DNA from: Paracoccus haematequi
GTDB lineage: Bacteria; Pseudomonadota; Alphaproteobacteria; Rhodobacterales; Rhodobacteraceae
DNA: 45,712 nucleotides
NCBI GenBank assembly: GCA_945881965.1
Contig: CAMCVS010000018.1
Coordinates: 1-45,712 of the forward strand
Direction of reading: 5' to 3'
Shown: positions 17,528 to 25,051 of the stretch, one piece after another
How positions within the stretch are numbered: position 1 is the stretch's first letter
How the letters are laid out: each line of letters starts with the position of its first letter
Notes under the pieces: model-generated
The model's input: the letters and a program-made list of their open reading frames with translations, nothing else
What the model was told of the DNA's origin: nothing
Database searches by the model: none
Made by a program: the position numbers and the translations under genes

Positions 17528-18942
17528 GACAGGGCCTCCTGACGTTCCAGAATAGGGGTGACGTCTTGGGCCGCCAGCACATCGCGCGCCGCGCGCGGGG
17601 CCAGCCCGAACAGCGTCAGCGCAGGGCCGGTCATCGCGGCTTTGGTCAACGCCGGTTCCAACAGCGCCAGCGTCGTCGCCAAAACCCGGCTGTCGGGGCG
17701 CCCGGCGTTTTCGACCACGGTGACTGGCGTCGCAGGGTCCGCGCCATGCATCAGCAGACGGCCCTGAATGAACCGCGCCGCGCGTTTGCCCATATAGATC
17801 GCCGCGACCTCGCCGGGGCGGGCCAGCGCTTTCCAGTCGTGCTCGGCGAAGCCGCGCATGTCATGCCCGGTCAGGAACCGCACCGCCGCATTGCGATCCC
17901 GCCGCGTCAGGCTTTGGCCGATCTGCGCCACCGCCGCCGAGGCCGCCGTGATGCCCGGAATGATGCGCCAATCCAGACCGGCGGCGTCGCAGGCGCCGAT
18001 TTCTTCGTCCAGACGGCCGAACACTGTCGGATCGCCGGATTTCAACCGCACCACCAGATGCCCGTCCTGCGCCTGCGCGACGATCATCGCGTTGATGTCG
18101 GCCTGTGCGACCGTCGCGCCAAAGCCCTCTTTGCCCGCGTCGATCATCACCGCCTCGCGCCGCGCCAGTTCCAGAATCTGCGGCGACACCAGCCGGTCAA
18201 AGATCACCACATCGGCCAGATCCAGCGCCTTGCGCGCCTTCAGCGTCAGCAGATCGGGGTCGCCGGGGCCCGCGCCCACGAACAGCACCTGCCCCTGCCG
18301 CGCCTCTTGCGCCAGATGGTGGTCCAGCAGGCGGGCAAGCGCGGGCTGCACCGCGTCAGCGCCTGCGGTTTCGATGGCCGCAGGACCGGCGAGGAAATAG
18401 AAGTCCGACCAGAAATCGCGCCGCGCCCGGCCATGCGGCAGCCGTTCGGCCAGCGCACGAAAGCCTTTGCCGATGCGCGCCAGCACGCCCAGCGTGGCGG
18501 GCAGCCGTTCTTCCAGATCGGTCTTGATGGCGCGGGCCAGCACCGGGGCCGCGCCTTCGGTGCCGATGGCGACGATCACCGGGTCACGGTCCACAATGGC
18601 CGGGGTGATGAACGCGCTATCCGCAAGGTTATCGACGATATTCACCAGCGCCCCGTCGGCCCGCGCCAGGGCCGCCGCGCGCGCATCCTCTGCGGCGTCA
18701 TCATGGGCCGCATAGGCGATCACCGCGCACAGCGCATCGCCATGGTCCAAGGCGCGCGGGATCAGCGTCAGACGCCCCGCCTGCGCCAGCCGGACAACCT
18801 CGGGCAGAGGGTCAGCGGCAAACACCGTGACATGAGCTTCGGTTTTCAACAGCAGCCGCAGCTTGGCCAGCGCCGTCTCGCCCCCGCCCGCCACCACGAT
18901 GCGCCGCCCCGCGACGGCCAGAAAGATTGGGAAATGCTGCAT
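17524..18942 (-). CDS. cysG: siroheme synthase (bifunctional/trifunctional CysG)
   Basis: A 472-residue enzyme making siroheme for the sulfite reductase downstream. The N-terminal half (1-210) is the precorrin-2 dehydrogenase/ferrochelatase module, with IVVAGGGETALAKL as the NAD loop and NIVDN near residue 100. The C-terminal half (about 215-460) is uroporphyrinogen-III methyltransferase with GAGPGDPDLLTLKA, KSGDPTVFGR and IPGITAASAA. First gene of the operon cysG-DUF2849-cysI-cysH-DUF934. Confidence 0.94.
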   Translation of the reverse strand: MQHFPIFLAVAGRRIVVAGGGETALAKLRLLLKTEAHVTVFAADPLPEVVRLAQAGRLTLIPRALDHGDALCAVIAYAAHDDAAEDARAAALARADGALVNIVDNLADSAFITPAIVDRDPVIVAIGTEGAAPVLARAIKTDLEERLPATLGVLARIGKGFRALAERLPHGRARRDFWSDFYFLAGPAAIETAGADAVQPALARLLDHHLAQEARQGQVLFVGAGPGDPDLLTLKARKALDLADVVIFDRLVSPQILELARREAVMIDAGKEGFGATVAQADINAMIVAQAQDGHLVVRLKSGDPTVFGRLDEEIGACDAAGLDWRIIPGITAASAAVAQIGQSLTRRDRNAAVRFLTGHDMRGFAEHDWKALARPGEVAAIYMGKRAARFIQGRLLMHGADPATPVTVVENAGRPDSRVLATTLALLEPALTKAAMTGPALTLFGLAPRAARDVLAAQDVTPILERQEALS

Positions 18943-18968
18943 GGCGGACCCCGTTAGCTGTTGGGGTC

Positions 18969-19010
18969 AATATAGGACAAATTCCCGTATCATTGCCATA
19001 TCAGGGCAAT
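18969..19010 (-). promoter_or_regulatory. cys operon promoter with inverted-repeat operator candidate
   Basis: On the minus strand a TATATT -10 (18974-18969) lies 17 nt from GGCAAT at the -35 position. That GGCAAT is one arm of the inverted repeat ATTGCC-N7-GGCAAT (18992-18997 and 19005-19010). The -35 is poor, which fits activator dependence. Low certainty about which protein binds. Confidence 0.4.
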
Positions 19011-19034
19011 TATAAGGATGAACTGCAGGGTAAC

Positions 19035-19072
19035 GCGCGCAAGAATATCTGAATATTCCAATGTGCGCGCAA
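19035..19072. promoter_or_regulatory. symmetric element upstream of the cys operon
   Basis: The inverted repeat GAATAT-CTGA-ATATTC (19043-19058) lies between two copies of GCGCGCAA (19035-19042 and 19065-19072) whose starts are 30 bp apart, about three helical turns. It is about 60 bp upstream of the proposed cysG -10. It could be a LysR-type activator site. Inference only. Confidence 0.35.
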
Positions 19073-19275
19073 CTGCGGAACCGCGTTCCATCTGCATGGT
19101 CCGACACGGAAGATCAGGCTGGGGCGGGCAGCGTGCTGTGTCCTTGACTTTGACCGTCCGGCTTCTTCGGTTTGACAAATATCCCCGCCGGAGGCATCCC
19201 GAAGCAAGGGCCGAGCCAAGGGCATGGCCCGCGCCGAGCCATAACGCGCGGCGCAGCCGCTCCGCTGGATTGCCG

Positions 19276-19923
19276 ATGTCACCATACCTAAAGCCCCGGT
19301 TTTATGACGATGCGCTGGCACAGGGGCGGCACCGCGATATCGTCGGCGGGCGCTGGGACGAGACGGGGCGGGCGCAGATGGCGCTGTTGTGCGATTACGG
19401 GTTGCGGTCCCACCATGTGCTGCTGGATATCGGCGCCGGGTCGCTGCGGCTGGGGTGCAGGGCGGTGCCCTATCTGCGGGCGGGGCATTATTGGGCCACA
19501 GATGCGTCCCGCGCCCTGATGCTGGCGGGACACGCGGCGGAACTGGACGATCCGGCGCGGCTGGACCCCGCGCATTTGATCGAGGACGCGGATTTCGCCT
19601 ATCCCGCTGTGCCGGATACCGTGACCCATGCCATCGCCTGGGGGGTGTTTCCGCATTTGCCGGATGCGGCGCTGGCGCAGGCGTTGGCGGGGCTGGCGCG
19701 GTTTTCCGCGCTTGAGGTGTTCCTGTTCACGGTGTTTCTGGCCCCCGATGGGGCGGTCTCGCACCGGCAGCGCGATGGCGTTGTCACCCACGCAGACCGC
19801 GCCCCGCGCCATCTGGGCGCGGCGCGGCTGGCGGAATTGACGGCGGGGTGGTCGGTCATGCCGGATGCTCGCCATCTGCCGCGCGGGCAGGTGGCTTTTG
19901 CCGCGCGGCGTCAAAGCGTGTGA
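19276..19923 (+). CDS. SAM-dependent methyltransferase-like protein
   Basis: A 215-residue class I methyltransferase fold. LLDIGAGSLRLG is the SAM-binding glycine loop (motif I), followed by YLRAGHYWATDAS as the acidic end of strand 2. The start MSPYLKPRFYDDAL is chosen because the protein-like sequence begins there; no clear Shine-Dalgarno is visible. It ends against the convergent phosphohexomutase stop. Substrate unknown. It is isolated on the plus strand between two minus-strand operons. Confidence 0.7.
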   Translation: MSPYLKPRFYDDALAQGRHRDIVGGRWDETGRAQMALLCDYGLRSHHVLLDIGAGSLRLGCRAVPYLRAGHYWATDASRALMLAGHAAELDDPARLDPAHLIEDADFAYPAVPDTVTHAIAWGVFPHLPDAALAQALAGLARFSALEVFLFTVFLAPDGAVSHRQRDGVVTHADRAPRHLGAARLAELTAGWSVMPDARHLPRGQVAFAARRQSV

Positions 19924-21405
19924 TTACAGCGTCTGGTCGTAGTCGCCCACGGCGGGCTCGGTCCGGATCACCGCGTCGATCGCGGCAAAGATCGCGCGCA
20001 ATTCCGCGTCGCTTTCGCTGCTTTCGCAGACCACCACCAGGTTCGGCGTGTTCGACGACGCGCGCACCAGACCCCATGACCCGTTGTCCAGAATGACGCG
20101 GGCGCCGTTCACCGTCACCACCTCTTTGACCGGGCGCCCGGCAAATTCGGTCAAGGGTTTCAGCCGTTCCACGATGCGTTCGAGGATCGCGTATTTCTCG
20201 GTATCGGCCGCATAGGGCGACATGGTGGGCGAGGAATAGCTGACCGGCAGCGCGCGGCGCAGGTCGGACATTTTCATGTCGGGGTTGCGGTCCATCATCT
20301 TGCAGACCTCGACCGCGACGCGCATCCCGCAATCATAGCCGCGCCCCAGATCACCGGCGAGGAAGTAGTGGCCTGACTTTTCGAACCCGGCCAGCGCGCC
20401 CAGTTGCTTGACCCGGCGTTTCATGTGGCTGTGGCCGGTTTTCCAGTAATCCGCCGTGACGCCATGCGCGCGCAGGATCGGATCGGACGCGAATAGCCCG
20501 GTGGATTTCACATCCGCCACGATGATCGCTCCGGGATGGGTGGGGGCCCAGTCACGCGCGAGGATCACGCCTACCTTGTCGGCAAAGATTTCCTCGCCCT
20601 CGTCATCGACCACGCCGCAGCGGTCGCCGTCGCCGTCGAACCCCAGCGCCATGTCCGCGCCGGATGCGGTCACGGAATGGGCCATGTCATGCAGCATTTC
20701 CATCGCTTCGGGGTTCGGGTTGTAATGCGGGAACGTGTAATCAAGGCGGTTATGGCTATCGACCACCTCGACGCCAATGCGGCGCAACAACTCGGGGGCA
20801 AAGGCCCCGGCGGTGCCATTGCCGGTGGCGCAGACCACCTTGAGGGGCCGCGTCATGCGGAAATCGCCCGCGAGATCATCAAGGTAAGCCTCGCGCACGC
20901 CATCGACGAATTCATATGACCCGCCCGCGTGGGCCTCGACATCACCGGACAGCACGATATCGCGCAGTTCCGCCATCTCGACCGGGCCATGGGTCAGCGG
21001 GCGGTCAAAGCCCATCTTGACCCCGGTCCAGCCGTTGGGATTGTGGCTGGCCGTCACCATCGCCACGGCGGGCGCATCCAGATGGAATTGCGCGAAATAG
21101 GCCATCGGCGACAGGGCGGGGCCGATATCGCGCACGGCGATGCCCGCGCGCATCAGGCCGATGATCAGCGCCTGTTTGATCGCCAGCGAATAGTCGCGGT
21201 AATCATTCGCCACCACGATTTCGGGGCGGATGCCCCGGCGGCGCATCTGGGTGCCCAGACCTTGGCCCAACAGTTGCACGCCGGGCAGGTTGATGCCTTC
21301 GGGGTATTTCCAGCGCGCGTCATATTCGCGGAACCCCGTGGGGGCGATCATCGGGTCGCGCAGAAATTCCCAGGTGTTGGGGGTGACGGTGGCCAAGGGC
21401 TTCAT
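19924..21405 (-). CDS. phosphomannomutase/phosphoglucomutase
   Basis: A 493-residue alpha-D-phosphohexomutase interconverting hexose-6- and hexose-1-phosphates for nucleotide-sugar synthesis. The phosphoserine loop is TASHNP, the Mg site DGDGDR, the sugar-specificity loop GFEKSGHYF, and the phosphate-binding loop RASSNTP. All are intact. Last gene of the minus-strand block kpsT-kpsE-kdsA-this gene, so it likely supplies precursors for surface polysaccharide. Confidence 0.92.
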   Translation of the reverse strand: MKPLATVTPNTWEFLRDPMIAPTGFREYDARWKYPEGINLPGVQLLGQGLGTQMRRRGIRPEIVVANDYRDYSLAIKQALIIGLMRAGIAVRDIGPALSPMAYFAQFHLDAPAVAMVTASHNPNGWTGVKMGFDRPLTHGPVEMAELRDIVLSGDVEAHAGGSYEFVDGVREAYLDDLAGDFRMTRPLKVVCATGNGTAGAFAPELLRRIGVEVVDSHNRLDYTFPHYNPNPEAMEMLHDMAHSVTASGADMALGFDGDGDRCGVVDDEGEEIFADKVGVILARDWAPTHPGAIIVADVKSTGLFASDPILRAHGVTADYWKTGHSHMKRRVKQLGALAGFEKSGHYFLAGDLGRGYDCGMRVAVEVCKMMDRNPDMKMSDLRRALPVSYSSPTMSPYAADTEKYAILERIVERLKPLTEFAGRPVKEVVTVNGARVILDNGSWGLVRASSNTPNLVVVCESSESDAELRAIFAAIDAVIRTEPAVGDYDQTL

Positions 21406-21428
21406 GATCAAATCTCGCAGCGTTGAAG

Positions 21429-22262
21429 TTAAATCGTGAGGGGGCGGCGTTTCGCCAGCGCGTCAAACGCCATCAGATCGTCCAACAGGCGCGCCATCTG
21501 ATCCAGGGGAATCATGTTCGGCCCGTCTGATGGCGCATTATCAGGGTCTTGATGCGTTTCAATGAACACGCCAGCGATGCCAAGGCTGACGGCGGCGCGC
21601 GCCATGACGGGGGCAAATTCGCGCTGCCCGCCGGTTGATCCGCCGCGCCCGCCGGGCTGTTGCACGGAATGGGTGGCGTCCATGATCACGGGGTAACCGG
21701 TGGCGGCCATCTGGGGCAGGCCGCGCATATCGACCACCAGCGTGTTATACCCGAACGAGGTGCCGCGTTCGGTCAACAGGATGCGGTCATTGCCAGTGCT
21801 GGCGATCTTGTCAGCGACATTGGGCATGTCCCAAGGCGCCAGAAACTGGCCCTTTTTCACGTTCACCACGGCGCCCGTCGCGCCTGCGGCCAGCAGCAGA
21901 TCGGTTTGGCGGCACAGAAATGCAGGGATTTGGATCACGTCGCACACGCTGGCCGCGATCGCACATTGCGCCACATCATGCACATCGGTCAGCACCGGCA
22001 CGCCCAGCCCGTCCTTGACCGCCTGCAACACGCGCAAGCCTGCGTCGATCCCAAGGCCCCGCCGCCCGGTCAAAGACGTGCGGTTGGCCTTGTCATAGCT
22101 GGCCTTGAAGATGAATTGCGCGCCGACTGCGGCGCAGGCGTCGCGCATCGTGCCCGCGATCATCTGCGCATGATCGGCGGATTCCAACTGGCAGGGCCCC
22201 GCGATCACCGTCAGGGCCGCGTCATTGGCGACGTTCAGTGATCCGATACGCACCTGTTTCAT
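21429..22262 (-). CDS. kdsA: 3-deoxy-8-phosphooctulonate (KDO-8-P) synthase
   Basis: A 277-residue synthase joining arabinose-5-phosphate and phosphoenolpyruvate to give KDO-8-phosphate, needed for lipopolysaccharide and for KDO-linked capsule. The VIAGPCQLES start block, FKASYDKANRTS, VLTDVHD, and DATHSVQQPGG are typical. Its ATG overlaps the kpsE stop as TGATG, so it is translated with the capsule export gene. That coupling suggests use for a capsule linker as well as for LPS. Confidence 0.95.
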   Translation of the reverse strand: MKQVRIGSLNVANDAALTVIAGPCQLESADHAQMIAGTMRDACAAVGAQFIFKASYDKANRTSLTGRRGLGIDAGLRVLQAVKDGLGVPVLTDVHDVAQCAIAASVCDVIQIPAFLCRQTDLLLAAGATGAVVNVKKGQFLAPWDMPNVADKIASTGNDRILLTERGTSFGYNTLVVDMRGLPQMAATGYPVIMDATHSVQQPGGRGGSTGGQREFAPVMARAAVSLGIAGVFIETHQDPDNAPSDGPNMIPLDQMARLLDDLMAFDALAKRRPLTI

Positions 22263-24145
22263 CAGCTAGACGCCTGTTCGCGCAGGATCGAGGCGGTCAG
22301 TGAAAGCATCAGATACACTCCAGAGAAAATCAGGAACGCGAGGATCGTGTCCTCGAAAGCGCGCGGATAGGTCGGGTCATCCGGGGCCACGGGGCGCACA
22401 CTGGTGGTCAGGTAACGCACCTGCCGGTTCGCCTCAAGCTCTGTCTGTTTTTCGTTTTGCAGCGCCGATTGCAGGAACAGATCGGCCGTGACCAAATCGG
22501 CCTGCGCCATCTGGATCTGCGCGGTTTTCGACGCCAGCGAGGTTTCGCCCGCCGTCGCCTCGGTCATGCGGTTATTCTGGCGGCCCAGCTCTTCGGTCAA
22601 CAGCCGCACCTCGGTGCGCAGGGCATCAACGCGGGCGCGGTTGGGGCGCGCGTTGTTCAACTGCGCGTTCAGCGCCAGTTCCTTTTCCTGCAACTGCAAT
22701 TCGACGGCGGAAATCAACGCGCGGATGTTCGCGATCTCGCCTTCCGGATCAAGCAACGAGCCTTCTTGCAGCGCAACCAGCCGCTCCTGCGCGGTGCGGC
22801 GTTCTTCCTTGGCGGTTTCAAGGCTGACGCGGGCCTCGCCCATCTGGTCCTCGCGCTTGCGCTTGGACAGGTCATCGACGCGTTCTTCGGCATAGCCGAT
22901 CAGCAATTCGGAAAACACCTGCGAGGTTTTCGGATCGACGGCGATGATTTCCATCTTGATCACGCCTTCGGTGGGGTCATAGCCGATTTTGACGTTCTTC
23001 TTGAACACCTTATAGGCGGCTTCGTCGGATGCGCCGGGGTCGAGCCGTTGAATGGGGTCGATGATGTCCTGCGAAAAATGCGCCTTGAACCCCACATCCT
23101 GTTCCAGCCGCAGCATGGCGTCCCGCGATTGCAGGAAGGATTGCACCGCGATGCTGTCCTGATTGGTGGCGAATTGCGTGCCTGACAGTAGGCTGCCGAT
23201 GCCGGACCCGCCGGTACTGTCGGCCTGAAGGATCAGGAATTCCGATTTCGTGGCATACATCGGCGTGGCGATGGCGGCAAAATAATAGCCTACGATAAAT
23301 GTCGGCAGGAAAACGAAAAACGCCAGCCGCGTGACCAGCAACGCCAGCTTGCGCCGCCGCCGTTTCGCGATGTCGCGCTGGATCGCCATCACCTCGCGGG
23401 CGCGGCGTTCGTTCGGGTTCAGGTCTGTTGATGGCAGGCCGGGACCGGGCGCGGCGGTGGCGGGCAGTTTGGCGGTGGCGGCCTTGACCGGCAATTGCAC
23501 GGGGCGTTGTGCGGGCGGGGCGGCGTCGGTGTCGGCGTCATCGCGCGCAGGAACCACAAGTTCCAGCAGGGTGGATCGCTGGAACGGGTCGATGCCTGCG
23601 GCGCGCAATTGCCGCACGGCATCGAAATCCGACGTGACGGCAAGCCCGTGTTTCTGCGCCACGCGGCGGGCCATGCGCAATTGCCGTCCCGTCAGCCCTT
23701 CGGCGCGGATCGCATCAAGGCTGTCGGCGGCGGCGTTTTCCTCGGGCGTCGAGACATAGCCGGTCATTCCGGGCTGGCCCGTCATGCCTGGCTGGCTTGG
23801 CGCGGCAGGCGCGCGCGGCGGGGTGGTGGCGGCCTGCGCCATCGCAAAGGCGTCTTCGCTGTCCTCGGGGATCGGCGGCAGCATCCGGCGCGCGGTGGCA
23901 CCTGCATCGGGGGCGCTGCGGGGGGCAGGCTGTGGTGCCGGTTGGGGCGCGGGCCTTTGCGGCGCTGCGGACGCGCGTGGTGGGGCAGGGGCAACCGCGG
24001 CTGGCGCGGGGCGCGCGGCCGCCACTTGCGGGGCCGGTTTCGGCGCTGGCTGCGGTGTCGGGTCCGGCACAGCATTGCCGGGACCGGGAACCAGAGGTCC
24101 GGCCCGGCGGATGCGAAATTTGCTTGCCGTGGGTTTTTGCGTCAT
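22262..24145 (-). CDS. kpsE: capsule polysaccharide export inner-membrane protein (KpsE/CtrB type) with long Pro/Ala-rich N-terminus
   Basis: A 627-residue polysaccharide co-polymerase/export protein. Family members are usually about 380 residues. Here residues 1-130 are rich in Pro, Ala and Gln (PAPQPAPQPAP-like repeats), then a small folded block (TGRQLRMARRVAQKHGLAV and AAGIDPFQRSTLLEL), a second linker and a basic stretch RRRRK before the first membrane segment (LALLVTRLAFFVFLPTFIVG). A long periplasmic coiled-coil region follows, and a C-terminal membrane segment (AFLIFSGVYLML). It begins 12 nt after the kpsT stop. With KpsT it would drive ABC export of a polysaccharide. Confidence 0.85.
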   Translation of the reverse strand: MTQKPTASKFRIRRAGPLVPGPGNAVPDPTPQPAPKPAPQVAAARPAPAAVAPAPPRASAAPQRPAPQPAPQPAPRSAPDAGATARRMLPPIPEDSEDAFAMAQAATTPPRAPAAPSQPGMTGQPGMTGYVSTPEENAAADSLDAIRAEGLTGRQLRMARRVAQKHGLAVTSDFDAVRQLRAAGIDPFQRSTLLELVVPARDDADTDAAPPAQRPVQLPVKAATAKLPATAAPGPGLPSTDLNPNERRAREVMAIQRDIAKRRRRKLALLVTRLAFFVFLPTFIVGYYFAAIATPMYATKSEFLILQADSTGGSGIGSLLSGTQFATNQDSIAVQSFLQSRDAMLRLEQDVGFKAHFSQDIIDPIQRLDPGASDEAAYKVFKKNVKIGYDPTEGVIKMEIIAVDPKTSQVFSELLIGYAEERVDDLSKRKREDQMGEARVSLETAKEERRTAQERLVALQEGSLLDPEGEIANIRALISAVELQLQEKELALNAQLNNARPNRARVDALRTEVRLLTEELGRQNNRMTEATAGETSLASKTAQIQMAQADLVTADLFLQSALQNEKQTELEANRQVRYLTTSVRPVAPDDPTYPRAFEDTILAFLIFSGVYLMLSLTASILREQASS

Positions 24146-24157
24146 CGGGTTTCTGAT

Positions 24158-24814
24158 TTACTGCGTTTCATAGTCGTAAAGTTGTTTGGCTTCTTCCAGC
24201 GTGTCGAACATGTACAGCTTTCCGCCCATCAGCACCGCCGCCGACCGCGCAAATTTTTCCAGAATGGCGGGTTGGTGGCTGACGATGATCACTGTGGTGG
24301 TGCGCAGCCGTTCCTTCAGGATATCACCGGCCTTGCGGTTGAACTCGGCATCCGTGGACCCCGGCATCCCCTCGTCGATCAGGTAGATGTCAAAGTCCAG
24401 CGCCAGCAGCAAGGCGAAGGTGAACCGCGCCTTCATCCCCGAAGAATAGGTGCCCAGCGGCTGATCGAAATATTCGCCCAAGCCGCAAAGCCAGCGGCAG
24501 AACGCCTCGACGTAATCCGGGTCAAGCCCGTAAAGCCGCGCGATGTAACGCGAATTTTCCACCGCCGTATGTTTGCCGACCACGCCGCCCATGAAGCCCA
24601 GCGGAAAGGACACCCGGCACCCGCGCCGGATCACGCCTTCGTCGGCCTTTTCCAGCCCCGCCATCATGTTGATCAGCGTCGATTTGCCGGTGCCGTTGGG
24701 CGCAAGGATGCCCAGCGAATTGCCCAGTTCGACCCGGAAGGACACGCGGTCAAGGATCACCTTGCGCTGCGTGCCGGTCCAGAAAGACTTGCTGACATTC
24801 TCGAATTCGAGCAT
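24158..24814 (-). CDS. kpsT: capsule polysaccharide ABC exporter ATPase (KpsT/CtrD type)
   Basis: A 218-residue ATPase. Walker A is APNGTGKST (the LAPNG variant common in KpsT), the signature YSSGMKARF, Walker B IYLIDEGMP, H-loop VSHQPAI. First gene of a minus-strand block with kpsE, kdsA and a phosphohexomutase. The membrane partner KpsM is not in this window. A promoter with a palindrome over its -10 lies about 75-105 nt upstream. Confidence 0.92.
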   Translation of the reverse strand: MLEFENVSKSFWTGTQRKVILDRVSFRVELGNSLGILAPNGTGKSTLINMMAGLEKADEGVIRRGCRVSFPLGFMGGVVGKHTAVENSRYIARLYGLDPDYVEAFCRWLCGLGEYFDQPLGTYSSGMKARFTFALLLALDFDIYLIDEGMPGSTDAEFNRKAGDILKERLRTTTVIIVSHQPAILEKFARSAAVLMGGKLYMFDTLEEAKQLYDYETQ

Positions 24815-24885
24815 CGACGGCCCCGGTTTCTGCTCTGGTCCCTCCCTGTTACCGGGAACGCCTTACGGCTTTGTTGACCAACTTG

Positions 24886-24920
24886 CCGACATTATGTCGG
24901 ATCGACCCGGTCAATTGCAA
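24886..24920 (-). promoter_or_regulatory. kpsT promoter overlapped by a 15-bp palindrome
   Basis: On the minus strand TTGCAA (24920-24915), 18 nt, CATAAT (24896-24891). The -10 sits inside the perfect palindrome CCGACATTATGTCGG (24886-24900, 7-bp arms), a likely repressor site. The leader to the ATG is about 75 nt. Confidence 0.45.
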
Positions 24921-24988
24921 TGTTTCTTGGCAAAATTAAGACTATCCCGCCGCAAAGCAGCCCCCGGTCGCAACAATCACACCAGAAC

Positions 24989-25043
24989 CGGGGCGGCGCT
25001 GTCAGCCGCCCCGTTGCGCACTGGCCATTTGCGCACTGGCCAT
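24989..25043. repeat. hairpin and 15-bp tandem repeat after nhaA
   Basis: A 9-bp stem CGGGGCGGC / GCCGCCCCG (24989-24997 and 25005-25013) with a 7-nt loop lies downstream of nhaA and can act as a terminator. Next to it are two perfect tandem copies of TTGCGCACTGGCCAT (25014-25028 and 25029-25043). Read on the minus strand the hairpin contains GGGCGGCTGA, the same ten bases as the REP arm at 45276-45285. Confidence 0.7.
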
Positions 25044-25051
25044 GGCTGACG

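Larger units (their letters stand above)
18943..19275. other. 333-nt intergenic region between cysG and the methyltransferase
   Basis: No protein is supported. The open frame running through it into the methyltransferase has unlike composition and no ribosome-binding site at its upstream ends. It holds the cys operon promoter (18969-19010), a second symmetric element (19035-19072), and a degenerate Rhodobacterales-type GC-rich element (about 19161-19200, TTTGACAAATATCCCCGCC). From there to 19275 is GC-rich sequence with short repeats of GCCGAGCCA-like units. Confidence 0.6.

Noticed and set aside
15361-18957. Long plus-strand open frames opposite cysI and cysG
   Set aside because: They mirror conserved minus-strand genes and have no recognisable domains.
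19018-19275. Extension of the methyltransferase frame by 86 codons
   Set aside because: The segment is Arg/Pro-rich without similarity to methyltransferases and runs across intergenic elements.
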